Made by a program: the position numbers and the translations under genes. A DNA stretch of 64,000 nt. Source: Apostichopus japonicus (taxonomy: Eukaryota; Echinodermata; Holothuroidea; Aspidochirotida; Stichopodidae). Where the stretch lies: the NCBI RefSeq assembly GCF_037975245.1, contig NC_092572.1:12808769-12872768 (forward strand), written 5' to 3'. Positions 62,051 to 64,000 of this stretch are shown here, one piece after another; position 1 is the first letter of the stretch, and each line of letters starts with the position of its first letter. The notes below the pieces were generated by a model. The model made no database searches, was not told the origin of the DNA, and worked only from the letters and a program-made list of their open reading frames with translations.

Positions 62051-63246
62051 CACATTTATGAAATCTGTGAAATCTCCCAAATGGAATAATATTTTTCTGA
62101 GTTGTTTAAAGGGGAAGTTGTTGTTCACATTTTATAGTACTTATCCCTATCACATACATTAATAATAATAATGATGATTTAATCTGTGTCTCCTTCAAGC
62201 CAAAATTGACAGCCCTATTTAACCACACCAGGAATAGTCTGTATGAACAAGAGTTTACTGCCCTTATTACATTCAAATTGTTATCTTTGTGAGGAGTTAA
62301 GAAGTAGAAGAGAAAAAGATGTCAATGTTCATCCAGCTGGTATTAAATATCATATATTATTATAAATATAATATTGGCGACAAACAATTAGCCCTGTCTG
62401 ATTTAATATGGAGAGATTAGGTTGATAAGGTTTTTAATATGTACTACTGTTAGTACAAATGCTATCTATAGATGTTTAACCCATAACACCACCATCATGC
62501 AATTAATACCTGCTTGAATATTTAAATACTGCCACCTATATGTAATTTACCAGTTCTAGCTGAACTCCAAACACATCTTTTGGAAAGTAGCTTGGCAGAG
62601 TAAACAATGTTAACTATGAATAAAATGTAAAATAAAATGTAAATAAATTTTCCAGACTATCCAATGACAGGCCTATATAGTATATACCATGTAATATATA
62701 TTAAATGTAATACCAACATCATTAGTACAGTGTTTTCCTCATGCAAGGGTAACTCTGTCCAAATTAACCCACACAGCATGAGTTCATCAACAGCCCCCCC
62801 CCCCCAAAAAAAAACATTCATGTAGCCCGGTACCCAATGTGACTTGTTTTGTTCTTAAGTTTCCTATCGCATAAAACGGTTCTGTCGACCTATAGAGGCA
62901 ATGGTTTTGAGTAATAGTTGCTCTACACCCCCTGCTGAGAAATGTGAAATCAAATTATTTATAAATATTTTATGTTTCGTAATTACGATCTATGTCGTCC
63001 GACGGTCTGCCGTCTCCTGAGAGATTTGTTAATGAAATGGATTGTGTATCCTTACGTTCGTTATAAAGAGAATTAGTAAACGATGTCTGCTACAGCAATG
63101 TCAACAATTTACAAGCCTCTGTACGGTCAGGATACACGAGCAACAAAATGAAGTTTAACACAAACATTGTAGACTTAAAAAAAAAAACACTGCTTTCAGT
63201 CTCTGGTTGTATTTCTCTAACCATTTAGTGTTTTAGAAATGTTCCT

Positions 63247-63610
63247 TTAAAGGGTGTGAAGACTCACGCAAAAAGAAACGTCTAATGCCGGTAATCTGAC
63301 CTTCGAATTAGGTGTAACAGAAGTATTAGACACCACCATTGATCCCAGAAAATACACACACAGCTTTCTACCGTCGGTAATTAGACAATAGTGTACAGTC
63401 TTAACATACAGCTGCGGTCAATACCCACAGCACAGTGTAGAAACGATACAGCGATAGACATCTCAGGTCCAACTAAAGATAACAAGGTATCACGTTTCAT
63501 TACTGTCTGCATTTTGTAGCGACACGAAAAAGACTTCACTTGCAAGCAACAGAAAGTTAACTTTTTCAGATGGCCGCACGCGGTTTGGGACGAGTCTTCA
63601 ATGCCTTTAA
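63247..63610 (-). mobile_element. TTAA-flanked MITE, copy 2 (inverted)
   Basis: Reverse-complement partner of 52912-53267. The ends TTAAAGGGTGTGAAGACTC and GTCTTCAATGCCTTTAA are inverse repeats. Good similarity throughout with scattered substitutions. Confidence 0.85.
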
Positions 63611-63937
63611 ACAACAGTTCAATTAAAGTCACTGGAGTATAGAGTCTATTTACACTGACACACTAGGTCAACTCCTCAGATACAACACCAAACTCGATGG
63701 GAAAAACATAATTCGTTAATGGCCTCAGATGATGACATGTTTACAATGTAGTTTGAATTTTTCAAGGACAAACTGGTTGTTGAAGGTCATGCTAAGGTTT
63801 TCTGTTGTTGTTGTTGTTGTGAAGTAAACAAGAACATGTTTCTGTTGAGTGTTGAGAATTTTTCGAACAGTGGATCAACATTGACTTATATTCCTGCACT
63901 GAGGAACCAACCATATACTTATGATGGCCTTAAAGGC

Positions 63938-64000
63938 TTAAAGGAACATTCCAGAATTTTAGCATATTTTTTATGATGGATAAATATCTTGGTAACCAGA
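63938..64000. mobile_element. Left end of a TTAA-type MITE cut by the window edge
   Basis: TTAAAGGAACATTCCAGAAT resembles the starts of the other TTAAAGG elements here. The other end is outside the window. Confidence 0.4.

Overview
This is eukaryotic, intron-rich, AT-rich genomic DNA with no operons, no ribosome binding sites and no long intact host genes. Almost all of it is intronic or intergenic and is packed with interspersed and tandem repeats. The mix of L2-type LINE copies, hAT, mariner-like and TTAA-flanked short elements, frequent 'taggcct' words and a metazoan RhoGEF gene suggests a marine invertebrate deuterostome, plausibly an echinoderm. That placement is inference; no marker gene fixes the species.

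Host coding content: two short + strand exons (29605-29718 and 32364-32413) join in phase to give the first half of a PDZ domain of the ARHGEF11/ARHGEF12 (PDZ-RhoGEF/LARG) type. The 2.6 kb intron between them holds a tRNA-derived fragment, a TA-flanked inverted-repeat element and two copies of a local repeat family. I could not find the exon that should complete the PDZ domain in the following 31 kb. A second candidate coding start is an acidic 31-codon exon at 59590-59682 ending on a good splice donor, preceded by a GC-richer leader with a small secreted-looking upstream ORF.

Layout: 0-5 kb carries two hAT-type elements with perfect 8-bp target duplications (337-1876; 4525-4893) and a third dispersed inverted-end repeat (2859-3178). 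7.7-9.3 kb is a ~160-bp tandem array split by a 5'-truncated L2 LINE copy. 9.8-10.9 kb is a tandem duplication. 11.9-13.4 kb is a GTACTGTAC-based array and 13.8-14.1 kb is a purine minisatellite. 16.3-18.3 kb is a 2.07 kb element bounded by a perfect 18-bp inverted repeat and studded with ten copies of a CpG-rich GTCACGCGAGTCAC motif. 24.0-25.2 kb is a fold-back element. 27-36 kb holds the PDZ exons, several short transposons, and a 489-bp insertion flanked by identical 68-bp direct repeats. 44.7-46.2 kb is the longest ORF of the window, the reverse transcriptase of a second L2 copy that is almost identical to the 8.4-9.2 kb copy. 52.9-53.3 and 63.2-63.6 kb are inverted copies of one TTAA-flanked MITE. 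60.3-62.0 kb is a 17-monomer satellite with alternating 101- and 106-bp units.

The most unusual items are the GTCACGCGAGTCAC-bearing element, the insertion with a 68-bp target duplication, and the family it belongs to. That family is present at least ten times here and, read on the minus strand, carries a near-ideal 5' splice site.
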